Shown piece after piece: positions 10,984 through 18,838 of a DNA stretch of 64,000 nucleotides. The first letter of the stretch is position 1; each line of letters starts with the position of its first letter. The notes under the pieces were generated by a model. That model was not told where the DNA came from and searched no databases. It saw only the letters and a list, made by a program, of their open reading frames with translations. The translations under genes and the position numbers were made by a program. This stretch comes from Nocardioides jiangsuensis (GTDB lineage: Bacteria > Actinomycetota > Actinomycetes > Propionibacteriales > Nocardioidaceae): contig NZ_JAIEZQ010000001.1 in NCBI RefSeq assembly GCF_019679455.1, positions 1,302,001-1,366,000 on the forward strand, in the 5' to 3' direction.

Positions 10984-11817
10984 CTACCGGAAGTCGATCA
11001 GCAGGGCGTCGGTGTCGACGTCGTCGGGGTGGACCCTGGTGGGGCGCCCGGAGGACGGCGGCGCCGCCTGCGGACGCACCCGCGCCCGGTAGGCGTGCGT
11101 CACGTAGGGCAGGAGCATCCCGTCGGCGCCGCGGCCGTACTCCTCGTACAGCTCGTCGACCTTGCGGAGCACCCGCTCGCGCTCCAGGTCCGACATCACC
11201 GCGACACTCGACCGTGAGGTGACCAGGTCGCGCAGCGACTGCGGGGTCAGCGGCTGCCAGAACCGGAAGGTCCGGCTCTCCACCTCCTCGAACAGCTCCG
11301 ACTCCTCGAGCGCGGGCAGTGCGACCTCGGGGCCGGGGGCGGTGCCGAGCAGGCCGCTCAGCCGCCGTACCCACGGGATCCGCTCGTCGCGCTGGTTCCA
11401 CACGAGCGCGAGGTGGCCGCCGGGCCGGAGCGTCCGGGCGGCCTCGGGGAGTGCCCGGGCGGGGTCGAACCAGTGGAAGGCCTGGGCGGACACGACCACG
11501 TCCACGCTGCGGGCGGGGACCGGCAGGGCCTCCGCGGCGGCGACCGCGCACCGGGCCCGCGGCGCCCGGTCCCGGAGCCGCGCGAGCATCGCGGAGGAGG
11601 GGTCGGTGGCGAGCACGGCATGGCCGAGCGCGGTCAGCTGCTCGGTGAGCTTGCCGGTGCCGGCGCCGAGCTCGAGGATGCGGCCGCGCTCGGGCCCGGC
11701 GAGCCACCGGGCGGCCTCCCGCGGGTACGTCGGGCGTCCGCGGTCGTAGGCGTCGGCGACGAGGTCGAAGGACCGCGCGTGCTCGACGTCGGGCAGCGGG
11801 GGAGGGAGGGAGGTCAT
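10984..11817 (-). CDS. class I SAM-dependent methyltransferase
   Basis: 277 residues. SAM-binding motif I is ILELGAGTGKLTEQL, and motif II/post-I reads VLATDPSSAMLARLRDRA. SVDVVVSAQAFHWFDPARAL and LRPGGHLALVWNQRDE complete a methyltransferase type 11-like fold (closest to the Rv2003c/UbiE-like actinobacterial group). The ATG at 11817 is preferred to an in-frame TTG at 11835. The substrate cannot be read from sequence. It ends 7 bases before the histidine kinase start, so it may lead that operon. Confidence 0.85.
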   Translation of the reverse strand: MTSLPPPLPDVEHARSFDLVADAYDRGRPTYPREAARWLAGPERGRILELGAGTGKLTEQLTALGHAVLATDPSSAMLARLRDRAPRARCAVAAAEALPVPARSVDVVVSAQAFHWFDPARALPEAARTLRPGGHLALVWNQRDERIPWVRRLSGLLGTAPGPEVALPALEESELFEEVESRTFRFWQPLTPQSLRDLVTSRSSVAVMSDLERERVLRKVDELYEEYGRGADGMLLPYVTHAYRARVRPQAAPPSSGRPTRVHPDDVDTDALLIDFR

Positions 11818-11871
11818 CGCCCGTGAGGCTACCAACTGAGGCCACTGGTCTGGTCCGTGTTGGGATGATGC

Positions 11872-11893
11872 GTAATGATGATTACATGATTAC
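11872..11893. promoter_or_regulatory. candidate operator overlapping start codon
   Basis: GTAAT (11872-11876) and ATTAC (11881-11885) form an inverted pair around a 4-base spacer. A third ATTAC half-site follows at 11889-11893, inside the first codons of the next gene. The A/T-rich repeats stand out from their surroundings and could be an autoregulatory binding site. This is inference only. Confidence 0.4.
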
Positions 11894-12407
11894 AAACGAA
11901 GCGTTGGAGCGGGTGCGGGGCTGGTTCTCCGGCCGGCTGCCCGAGGAGTGGCAGCACGCCGCGCCCACCGTGACCGTGGACCGTGAGGAGATCACGGTCG
12001 TGCTCGACCTCGGCGACGTCGACCTGGCCGAAGACACCGGCGACGCCGAGGCGGCCGAGAAGCGCGCCGGGCGGGCGAAGGCGTTCCGCGAGGAGACCCG
12101 GGACCGGCGGATCGCCATCGCCCGGGAGGCCGAGCACCGCTACGACCGCAAGGTCGCCTGGGGCGTCCGTGTCGGCGGGCACGAGGAGCTGTTCACGCAC
12201 ATCGCGGTCCCCGTGATGACCCGGCTGCGCCAGCCGCAGCGGCAGGTCCTCGACACGCTCGTCGAGGCCGGCGTCGCGCGCTCGCGGTCCGAAGCCCTCG
12301 CGTGGTGCGTGCGGCTCGTCGGCCAGCACGCCGACGACTGGCTGGAGGAGCTGCGCGAGGCGATGAGCCACGTCGCCGAGGTGCGCACCAAGGGCCCGGA
12401 CGCCTGA
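11886..12407 (+). CDS. hypothetical protein with ribbon-helix-helix-like C-terminus
   Basis: 173 residues, soluble and strongly charged; not confidently assigned to a family. The middle is Lys/Arg/Glu-rich (about 55-90). The C-terminal part (about 115-150) reads RQVLDTLVEAGVARSRSEALAW, resembling the beta-strand/helix pattern of Arc/CopG-type proteins, where a SRSEA turn leads into the second helix. The ATG at 11886 (MITNEALERV) is preferred over a frame extension to 11823. The repeat of ATTAC half-sites overlapping this start would fit self-regulation. It is divergent from the methyltransferase. Confidence 0.7.
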   Translation: MITNEALERVRGWFSGRLPEEWQHAAPTVTVDREEITVVLDLGDVDLAEDTGDAEAAEKRAGRAKAFREETRDRRIAIAREAEHRYDRKVAWGVRVGGHEELFTHIAVPVMTRLRQPQRQVLDTLVEAGVARSRSEALAWCVRLVGQHADDWLEELREAMSHVAEVRTKGPDA

Positions 12408-12452
12408 CCCGCCGTCTGCTGCCCGGAGTGGGGGTCGGCTAGCCTGCCGCTC

Positions 12453-13190
12453 GTGCCCGACGCCGCCCCTGCAACCTCCGACCCCCTGGCCCGGCTGACC
12501 TCGCTCGAGGGGGTCGCGTCCGCGATGGCGGCCGCCCGCGACGGCATCGACGCGCTGCTGCGCGACCGCGGGCTGCGCAAGACCGCCCCGGACCTGACCG
12601 GCGAGTCGCTGCTGCGCGGCGCCCACGCCAGCGCGGTGCTCGAGGGGTCCGGGGCCGACCTCGAGCAGGTGCGCTCCGGGAACGCCGACGCGGTGGCGCT
12701 GGCCTCGGTCCGGCTGAGCACGGAGCTGCTCGGTCTCGCGCCGGTGCTGGGGGCCTCGCCCCTCCAGGCGTTCGCGCGGATGCACACCCTGGCCGGCAAG
12801 GGCGAGGTCGACGAGGAGACGCTCGGCCGGCCCCGCGACGCCGGGTCGGCCGCCCGGGTCAACGACCTGGCCCGCACCCTGCTCGCCCCGACCACCGCGC
12901 CCGCGCTCGTGGTGGCCGCGGTCGTCCACGCCGAGCTGGCCACCGCCGCGCCCTTCGTCTCCCACAACGGCCTGGTCGCCCGGGCGGCGGAGCGTCTGGT
13001 GCTCGTGGCCCGCGGCGTCGACCCGAAGGCGCTCGTCGTCCCCGAGGCCGGGCACCTCGCGCTGCGGGCGCAGTACGAGTCGAACCTGCGCGGCTACCGC
13101 GAGGGCGGCCAGGCCGGCGTCCACGCGTGGCTGCTCTACGCGGCCGAGGCCTACGCCGCCGGCGCCGAGGCGAGCCCCGTCGCCGGGTGA
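12453..13190 (+). CDS. Fic-fold protein with degenerate active site
   Basis: 245 residues, GTG start. Fic/Doc proteins transfer AMP or related groups to target hydroxyls using HPFx(D/E)GNGRxxR. The corresponding stretch here, residues 166-177, is APFVSHNGLVAR: Pro, Phe, Asn, Gly and the last Arg remain, but the catalytic His, the acidic residue and the phosphate-binding Arg are lost. Upstream, residues 60-65 (SAVLEG) match the class II inhibitory motif (S/T)xxxE(G/N). The fold and autoinhibitory helix thus appear conserved without canonical catalysis. Homologues in actinobacteria are often labelled oxidoreductase without support. A non-catalytic binding role is possible. It lies just upstream of the septation/tad cluster. 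Confidence 0.72.
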   Translation: MPDAAPATSDPLARLTSLEGVASAMAAARDGIDALLRDRGLRKTAPDLTGESLLRGAHASAVLEGSGADLEQVRSGNADAVALASVRLSTELLGLAPVLGASPLQAFARMHTLAGKGEVDEETLGRPRDAGSAARVNDLARTLLAPTTAPALVVAAVVHAELATAAPFVSHNGLVARAAERLVLVARGVDPKALVVPEAGHLALRAQYESNLRGYREGGQAGVHAWLLYAAEAYAAGAEASPVAG

Positions 13191-13225
13191 CCCGCCGGGG
13201 CAGGAGTCCAGGCCCGTACATGCGA

Positions 13226-13258
13226 GCGGCACTCCAGTCGCATGACCGAGAGTGCCGC
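13226..13258 (+). terminator. hairpin after the Fic-like gene
   Basis: A perfect 9-bp inverted repeat (13226-13234 with 13250-13258) about 35 bases past the stop of the Fic-like gene. No T-tract follows, so termination is plausible but not certain. Confidence 0.55.
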
Positions 13259-13264
13259 CGCTGA

Positions 13265-13378
13265 CACGTGAATACCTCTGGCTACCAAGCGTGCACCGGT
13301 TATTTGTTGCTCCGGGTCAACCCGAAGACAACGCCCAATAGGAAGGGTAGGTCGCCGCGTGGGTACCGGATTCACGTG
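13265..13378. other. candidate structured RNA element between convergent genes
   Basis: A perfect 9-bp inverted repeat (CACGTGAAT at 13265-13273, ATTCACGTG at 13370-13378) closes a 96-base interior. Further helices are visible inside: CTACC near 13283 with GGTAG near 13346, and a GGGTCAACCC hairpin near 13314 flanked by GTTG/CAAC. The segment is clearly less G+C-rich than both neighbours. It lies in the 274-base gap between the Fic-like gene and the convergent HAD gene, so it is not a leader of either. It matches no riboswitch or RNA family that I recognise. Confidence 0.4.
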
Positions 13379-13464
13379 CGGCTCTGGAGTTGTTGTCTCC
13401 TTTGTACGCCGGATGCACGAACCGGACAAGGCCCCCTAGTCCTGGTCTAGTGACAGGTCCGGGG

Positions 13465-14298
13465 TCAGCCCTGGGCGTCCCGTCTGCGGGCGCCGAGGTA
13501 GATCGCGCCGCCCACCGCGGCCGCCGTCCCGAGGGCCAGGGCCGCCAGCGTCGGCTTGGCCGCGGGCAGTCGCACCCGGCTCTCCAGCGCCACCGGCCGG
13601 GTGAAGACGAGGATCGGCCACCCCCGGCTCGACGCGTGCCGCCGCAGGTCGCGGTCGGGGTTGACGGCGTACGGGTTGCCCACCGCCTCGAGCATGTGGA
13701 CGTCGGTGACCGAGTCGCTGTAGGCGTAGCTGCGCCCGAGGTCGTACCCCTTGCGCTCGGCCAGCTCGAGCATCGCCGCCGCCTTGTTCTCCGCGTAGGC
13801 GTAGAAGCCGATCTCGCCGGTGTACTTGCCGTCGACGATCTCCATCCGGGTCGCGATCACCGCGTCCGCGCCGAGCATCTCGCCGATCGGCTCGACCACC
13901 TCCGCACCGGAGGCGGAGACGATGACCACGTCGCGTCCCGCGAGCTGGTGCTCCTCGATCAGGGAGACGGCCTCGTCGAAGACCAGCGGGTCCACGATGT
14001 TGTGCAGGGTGTCGGCGACGATGTCGCGCACGGTCTGCACATCCCACCCGGCACACAGGTCGGAGAGGAACTCGCGCATCTTCTCCATCTGGTCGTGGTC
14101 CGCACCACCCACCAGGTAGACGAACTGCGCGTAGGCGCTGCGCAGCACCGACCCGCGCGAGATCAGGCCGCCGGCGTAGAAGGAGCGGCTGAACGCCAGC
14201 GTGCTCGACTTGGCGATGATCGTCTTGTCGAGGTCGAAGAAGGCGGCCGGGCGGCCCGTCGAGCGGCGAGGCCCGTCGGAGTCAGTGGCGGAGGCCAT
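13465..14298 (-). CDS. HAD-IB family hydrolase (SerB-like phosphatase)
   Basis: 277 residues. The HAD nucleophile motif is FFDLDKTII, motif II is VVIVSASGAEVVEPIG, and motif III/IV is YAYSDSVTDVHMLEAVG. A C-terminal hydrophobic segment (LAALALGTAAAVGGAIYLG) with a basic tail suggests membrane attachment. Similar proteins are annotated as SerB-like phosphoserine phosphatases or 1-acylglycerol-phosphate-acting enzymes; the true substrate is unknown. The ATG at 14298 follows AAAGGG and was chosen over an in-frame start at 14403. It is divergent from ssd, as Rv3661 is from Rv3660c in M. tuberculosis. Confidence 0.88.
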   Translation of the reverse strand: MASATDSDGPRRSTGRPAAFFDLDKTIIAKSSTLAFSRSFYAGGLISRGSVLRSAYAQFVYLVGGADHDQMEKMREFLSDLCAGWDVQTVRDIVADTLHNIVDPLVFDEAVSLIEEHQLAGRDVVIVSASGAEVVEPIGEMLGADAVIATRMEIVDGKYTGEIGFYAYAENKAAAMLELAERKGYDLGRSYAYSDSVTDVHMLEAVGNPYAVNPDRDLRRHASSRGWPILVFTRPVALESRVRLPAAKPTLAALALGTAAAVGGAIYLGARRRDAQG

Positions 14299-14741
14299 GG
14301 GGTGGCCCTTTCTCGAGTGAGGCGGAGGCCGGGAGCCGGGGACGCCAGGGGTCGCGACCGGCAGTCTCTCTGCGGGTGCCACCGGACACGCCTGGCGTGG
14401 CACGAACCAGCATAGGTGGCGACAAAGGTAAAGGACGCGCTACCGTTGCCGTGGCCGGGGGACGACGTCCCCCGGCCTCCGGCGACATCGGAATCCTGGC
14501 CCCGCCAGTCCATATTCCGCCAGCGGCACTTTCCCCCCGCCGCTGGCCCCCCGGCCCGGCTCATCCCCCCCGAGCCAGGCCGCGCGGCCCTCGGTCATCC
14601 CCCCGGCCGAGGGCCGCACCCTTTCTCCGGCGTTTCGTCCCGCAGAGCCCGATTTCGTCCTCAGCCTGGCGGTCGTACGGCGTGCGCACAGCCCGTGCCC
14701 CGCCCCTGGAGGCGGCCCCGGTCCCGCGGCACGGTCGGCGC
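14299..14741. promoter_or_regulatory. divergent intergenic region with two strong hairpins
   Basis: 443 bases without a gene between the HAD phosphatase and the tad operon. Two perfect 11-bp inverted repeats lie within it: 14453-14463 with 14467-14477 (3-base loop), and 14584-14594 with 14607-14617 (12-base loop). Poly-C runs separate them. Promoters for both directions must lie here, but no convincing -35/-10 pair was found. The hairpins on the tad side could form in its 5' leader. Confidence 0.5.
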
Positions 14742-15809
14742 ATGACCTCAGACCATCCGCTCCTCGTCACGCGGGACGAGGCCCTGCTCGACGACCTCCT
14801 CCGACTCGCCGCCGCGGCCGGGGCCGTGCTCGACGTGGCCCACGACAGCGGTGCCGCACGGACGGGCTGGGCCACCGCGCCGGTGGTGCTCGTGGGTGCG
14901 GACGCCGTCGCCTCCCTGGCCGCGACCTCGCCGCTGCGCCGCGAACGGGTGCACGTGGTCGGTCACGGCCCCGCGCCCGACGACCTCTACCGGGCCGCGC
15001 TGGCGGTGGGCGCCGACACGGTCGCCGAGCTGCCCGCGGCCGAGACCTGGCTGGTCGAGACCCTCACCGACGTCGTCGACGGCACCTCCGGACGAGCCGT
15101 CACCCTCGCCGTGGTCGGCGGTTCCGGCGGCGCCGGGGCCACGACGTTCGCCGCGGCCCTGGCCAGGACCGCTGCCTCCGCCTCCCGCCCGGCCACCCTG
15201 GTGGACGCCGACCCGCTCGGCGGTGGGATCGAGCGGGTGATCGGGCTGGACGCTCCGGACGGTGTGGGCTGGGGGTCGCTGCGCGGCTCCGCCGGACGGT
15301 TCGGGTCGCGCTCCCTGCGGGCCGCGCTGCCGCAGGTCGACGGACTGGCCGTGCTCGGCTGGGGTGCCTCACCCCGCGGCGGGCTCGACCCGGGCGTGGT
15401 GCGCGAGGTGGTCTCTGCGCTGCAGCGCGGCAACGAGACCGTCGTGCTCGACGTGCCCCGCTACCCCGACGAGGCCACGGGCGAGGTGCTCACCCGCTGC
15501 GACCACGTGCTCGTCGTGACCACGCTGACCCTGCCGGGCGTCGCCGCGAGCGGACTGGCCGCGGCCGCGGTGGCGCCGTACGCCCGGCAGGTGCACCTCG
15601 TCGCCCGGCGCGGGCCCGCCGCGCTCGACCCGGACGACGTCGCGCGCACGCTCGGCCTCCCGCTGGTGGCCGTGATGGCCGGCCAGCGCCGGCTCGCCGA
15701 GGCCGTCGACCTCGGCCTGGGGCCGGTGCACGCCCGGCGCGGCCCGCTGGCGCGGGCCGCCCGCACCACCCTCGCGGCGCTGGCCGCCGCCCCGGTCCCG
15801 GTGGGGTGA
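14742..15809 (+). CDS. ssd: septum site-determining protein Ssd / CpaE-TadZ-like
   Basis: 355 residues. An N-terminal receiver-like pseudo-domain (about 1-115) is followed by a MinD/ParA-like domain (about 117-350), as in CpaE/TadZ and mycobacterial Ssd (Rv3660c). The P-loop region reads VVGGSGGAGATT, which lacks both lysines of the deviant Walker A of MinD, a feature I recall for Ssd proteins. TadZ-type proteins place the pilus machine, and mycobacterial Ssd affects septation. The ATG at 14742 begins MTSDHPLLVT. GTGA overlap with tadA places it first in the pilus operon. Confidence 0.9.
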   Translation: MTSDHPLLVTRDEALLDDLLRLAAAAGAVLDVAHDSGAARTGWATAPVVLVGADAVASLAATSPLRRERVHVVGHGPAPDDLYRAALAVGADTVAELPAAETWLVETLTDVVDGTSGRAVTLAVVGGSGGAGATTFAAALARTAASASRPATLVDADPLGGGIERVIGLDAPDGVGWGSLRGSAGRFGSRSLRAALPQVDGLAVLGWGASPRGGLDPGVVREVVSALQRGNETVVLDVPRYPDEATGEVLTRCDHVLVVTTLTLPGVAASGLAAAAVAPYARQVHLVARRGPAALDPDDVARTLGLPLVAVMAGQRRLAEAVDLGLGPVHARRGPLARAARTTLAALAAAPVPVG

Positions 15810-16963
15810 GCCAGGTGACGCACGCCGAGATCGTCGAGCGGGTCCGGGACCGTCTCGCCCGGGACGGGTCCCCGCTGAGCCCCGCGCACGTCGCGCGGGC
15901 GCTGCGCGACGAGGGCCGTCCGGTCGGCGACGCCACCGTCCTGGCCGTGGTCGACGAGCTGAGCCGCGACGTGCTCGGCGCCGGGCCGCTGGAGCCGCTG
16001 CTGCGCCTCGACGGGGTGACCGACGTGCTCGTCAACGGCCCGGGGCAGGTGTTCGTGGACCGCGGTAACGGGCTCGAGCCGACCTCGGTCCGGTTCCCCG
16101 ACGACGGCGCCGTGCGCCGGCTCGCGCAACGGCTGGCCTCCTCCGGCGGGCGACGGCTCGACGACGCGACGCCGTACGTCGACCTCCGGCTGCCCGACGG
16201 CACCCGGTTCCACGCCGTCCTCGCCCCGGTCTCCCGGCCGGGCACGCTGCTCTCCCTCCGCGTCCCACGCCGGCGGGGCTTCGACCTCGCCGGGCTGGTC
16301 GGCACCGGCACGGTCTGCGAGGAGGGGGCCGACCTGCTCCGCCGGATCGTGGACCGCCGGCTCGCCTTCCTGGTCTCGGGCGGCACCGGGTCCGGGAAGA
16401 CCACCCTCCTCGCCGCCCTGCTGTCCCTGGTCGACCCGACGCACCGGCTGGTGCTGGTGGAGGACGCCAGCGAGCTGCGCCCCCAGCACCCGCACGTGGT
16501 GGCGCTCGAGGCCCGCCCGGCGAACGTCGAGGGGGCGGGTGCGGTGCCCCTGCAGCTGCTGGTCCGGCAGGCGCTGCGGATGCGCCCGGACCGGATCGTG
16601 GTGGGGGAGGTCCGCGGCGCCGAGGTGGCCGACCTGCTCGCGGCGATGAACACCGGCCACGAGGGGGGCTGCGGCACCCTGCACGCCAACTCGAGCGGCG
16701 ACGTGCCCGCGCGCATCGAGGCGCTGGCGATGGCCGCCGGTCTTCCCCGCGCCGCCGCGCACAGCCAGCTCGCCTCGGCCCTCGACGTGGTGGTCCACGT
16801 CGGGCGCTCGTCGGGGCGCCGACGGGTGGAGGAGGTCGCGGTGCTGCGCCGGTCGGAGGCCGGCTACGTAGACGTGGTCCCCGCGGTGACCTTCGGCGCG
16901 GACGGCTCGATCCGCACGCACGCGGCCGCCGAGCAGCTCGCGACGAGGCTGGGCCGGGAATGA
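15806..16963 (+). CDS. tadA: TadA/CpaF family secretion ATPase
   Basis: 385 residues. The C-terminal ATPase domain contains Walker A GGTGSGKTT (192-200). Also present are an Asp-box (LVLVEDASELRPQHPHV), the Walker B-like RPDRIVVGEVRGAEVADL and the LHANS His-box. This is the cytoplasmic motor that powers assembly of Flp/Tad pili. The GTG start overlaps the ssd stop by four bases. The protein is shorter at its N-terminus than the Caulobacter CpaF but of normal length for the actinobacterial group (TIGR03819). Confidence 0.95.
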   Translation: MSQVTHAEIVERVRDRLARDGSPLSPAHVARALRDEGRPVGDATVLAVVDELSRDVLGAGPLEPLLRLDGVTDVLVNGPGQVFVDRGNGLEPTSVRFPDDGAVRRLAQRLASSGGRRLDDATPYVDLRLPDGTRFHAVLAPVSRPGTLLSLRVPRRRGFDLAGLVGTGTVCEEGADLLRRIVDRRLAFLVSGGTGSGKTTLLAALLSLVDPTHRLVLVEDASELRPQHPHVVALEARPANVEGAGAVPLQLLVRQALRMRPDRIVVGEVRGAEVADLLAAMNTGHEGGCGTLHANSSGDVPARIEALAMAAGLPRAAAHSQLASALDVVVHVGRSSGRRRVEEVAVLRRSEAGYVDVVPAVTFGADGSIRTHAAAEQLATRLGRE

Positions 16964-17748
16964 CCGCGCTCGCCGTCCTGGCCGCGGGCCTCGGGGGCTG
17001 GCTCCTCGCGGGTGTGCCGTCCCCGCGGAAGGAGCAGCCCCAGCCGCCCGACGGCAGGTCGACCACCGGGAGGCGGGGCGCGGTGCTGGTGGCCGTGGGG
17101 TCGGCCACCGTACTGCTGCTCACCGCCCAGGGCACCGTGCTGGCGCTGGGGCTGATCGCCACCGCGACCGCGCTCGCCGGCGCCCGGCTGGTCGCCCGCG
17201 TACGGCTCCGCGCGTCCGCGGACCGCACCGCCGACCGGGTGGTGGAGGCCTGTGAGGCCCTCGCCGGCGAGCTGCGGGCCGGGCAGCCACCCTCCGCCGC
17301 CCTGAGCCATTGCGCGGAGGTGTGGCCGGCCCTGGAGCCCGTGGTGGCCGCGGACGGGCTGGGATCGGACGTACCGCAGGCGCTGCGCCGGCTGGCCGCG
17401 TCACCGGGTGCGGCCGGCCTGCGGGAGGTGGCGAGCGCCTGGCAGGTGTCGGTGGGGTCCGGCGCGGCGATGTCCTCGGCGCTGACCCTCGTGGCGGACT
17501 CCGCCCGCGAGCGTCGCGCCACGCAACGGCTGGTCCAGGCCGAGCTCGCGTCCGCCCAGGCCACCGCCCGGCTGGTCGCGGTGCTGCCGGTCGTTGCCCT
17601 CGTCATGGGGGCCGGCGCCGGCGGCGACCCGTGGGGGTTCCTGCTGCGCACCCCGGCGGGTCTCGGTTGCCTGGGCGCGGGGCTCGCCCTCGCCTACGCA
17701 GGCCTCTCGTGGATGGAGCGCATCGCGACCGCGGCGGTGGACCGGTGA
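16960..17748 (+). CDS. tadB: TadB-like type II secretion F-domain protein
   Basis: 262 residues, with N-terminal and central hydrophobic segments (about 1-20, 40-80). A GspF/TadB cytoplasmic domain contains ACEALAGELRAGQPPSAAL, and a C-terminal membrane pair follows. TadB and TadC form the inner-membrane platform for pilus assembly. ATG overlaps the tadA stop (ATGA) and the following tadC begins within its stop codon, so the three genes are translationally coupled. It is shorter than canonical TadB, as in other actinobacteria. Confidence 0.88.
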   Translation: MTALAVLAAGLGGWLLAGVPSPRKEQPQPPDGRSTTGRRGAVLVAVGSATVLLLTAQGTVLALGLIATATALAGARLVARVRLRASADRTADRVVEACEALAGELRAGQPPSAALSHCAEVWPALEPVVAADGLGSDVPQALRRLAASPGAAGLREVASAWQVSVGSGAAMSSALTLVADSARERRATQRLVQAELASAQATARLVAVLPVVALVMGAGAGGDPWGFLLRTPAGLGCLGAGLALAYAGLSWMERIATAAVDR

Positions 17749-18494
17749 GCCCGGGTACGGCGCTGGTCGCGCTGGCGGCCGCCGCCGCGGTGGCCCTGGC
17801 CCTCCCGCCGGCGCCGCCCCGGCCACCCGGAGGGCGGGAGTCGCGGGACCCGCCGGACCGGCGAGCCGGCGGCGGGCCGGAGCCGGAGGACCCGCTCCGC
17901 CGGTTCCGGCCGGCGCTGAGCCTGACCGCCGGGGTGCTGCCGTACGTCGTGCTCGGTGGCTGGGTCGGGATGCTGGCCGGCCCGGTCGCCGCGCTGCTGG
18001 CGTGGCGGGTCCTGGGGGCGATGGAGCCCGGCGGACGTCGCCGCCGGCGCGAGCGCCTCGAGACCCAGCTGCCCCATGCGGTGGACCTGCTGGCGGCGAC
18101 ACTGGCCGCCGGGGCCGCGCCCGCCCAGGCCCTGTCGCGGGTGGCCGCGGCGGTGGAGCCTCCGCTCCGCGACGAGCTCACGCGGGTCGAGCACGCGCTC
18201 GCGGTGGGGCGGGAGCCCGCCCTCGTCTGGCGCGAGGTGAGCCGTGACCCCGCCCTCGGCCCCCTGGGTCGCTGCCTGGTGCGGGCCACCGAGACGGGCA
18301 CCTCGGTCGCGGACGCGATGCGGGCGCTGGCCGGTGACCTCCGCCGGGCGCAGCGCGGCCGGGCTGAGAGCCTCGCCCGGTCGGTCGGCGTGCGTGCCGC
18401 CGCACCGCTCGGCATCTGCCTGCTGCCGGCGTTCGTGCTGGTCGGGGTGGTCCCGCTGGTGGTGGGGTCCGTGTCGGCCTTCCTGGCCCCGTGA
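17745..18494 (+). CDS. tadC: TadC-like type II secretion F-domain protein
   Basis: 249 residues. A signal-like hydrophobic N-terminus and a Pro/Arg/Gly-rich linker (about 20-50) precede two membrane segments. An F-domain follows (LPHAVDLLAATLAAGAAPAQAL, RATETGTSVADAMRALAGDLR) and a final helix (LGICLLPAFVLVGVVPLVVG) ends it. GTG at 17745 overlaps the tadB stop (GTGA). It is the second platform protein. The longer frame starting at 17310 runs over tadB and is not real. Confidence 0.88.
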   Translation: MSPGTALVALAAAAAVALALPPAPPRPPGGRESRDPPDRRAGGGPEPEDPLRRFRPALSLTAGVLPYVVLGGWVGMLAGPVAALLAWRVLGAMEPGGRRRRRERLETQLPHAVDLLAATLAAGAAPAQALSRVAAAVEPPLRDELTRVEHALAVGREPALVWREVSRDPALGPLGRCLVRATETGTSVADAMRALAGDLRRAQRGRAESLARSVGVRAAAPLGICLLPAFVLVGVVPLVVGSVSAFLAP

Positions 18495-18650
18495 GGGGCC
18501 GGGTTGTGTCCACAGAACGCGGGTCCCGCTGCTGCGTCCCCGGCTTCCGAGGAGGGCCTCGAAACGGGACGCGGACGCGACGAGAGTCCTGGTCGTCAGA
18601 TCGGAACAACCCGTCCGCACGACTCGCGGACGACGTCCCTGGAGGTACTC

Positions 18651-18836
18651 ATGACCGCATCACCCGTCGCCCGTCTCCGCAACGAGAAGGGGGTCACGAC
18701 CGCGGAGTACGCCGTGGTCACCGCCGCCGGCTGCGGCTTCGGCGGTGTCCTGATCAAGCTGCTCACCAGCGAGTGGGGACAGGCGCTGCTGAAGAAGATC
18801 TTCGACTTCTTCCTCGCGCTGATCGGTCTCCGCTGA
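18651..18836 (+). CDS. DUF4244 / Flp-type pilin
   Basis: 61 residues. The sequence NEKGVTTAEYAVVTAAGCGF is a class III prepilin signature: cleavage is expected after the Gly preceding VTTAEYA, with the conserved Glu at mature +5 and a hydrophobic helix behind it. The tail is short and aromatic (FDFFLALIGLR). The ATG at 18651 follows GGAGG at ideal spacing; the longer frame from 18504 has no RBS. This is the probable major pilin (DUF4244, equivalent of Rv3656c). The 156-base gap before it may hold its own promoter, as pilins usually exceed the machinery in amount. No prepilin peptidase is visible in the window. Confidence 0.88.
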   Translation: MTASPVARLRNEKGVTTAEYAVVTAAGCGFGGVLIKLLTSEWGQALLKKIFDFFLALIGLR

Positions 18837-18838
18837 CC

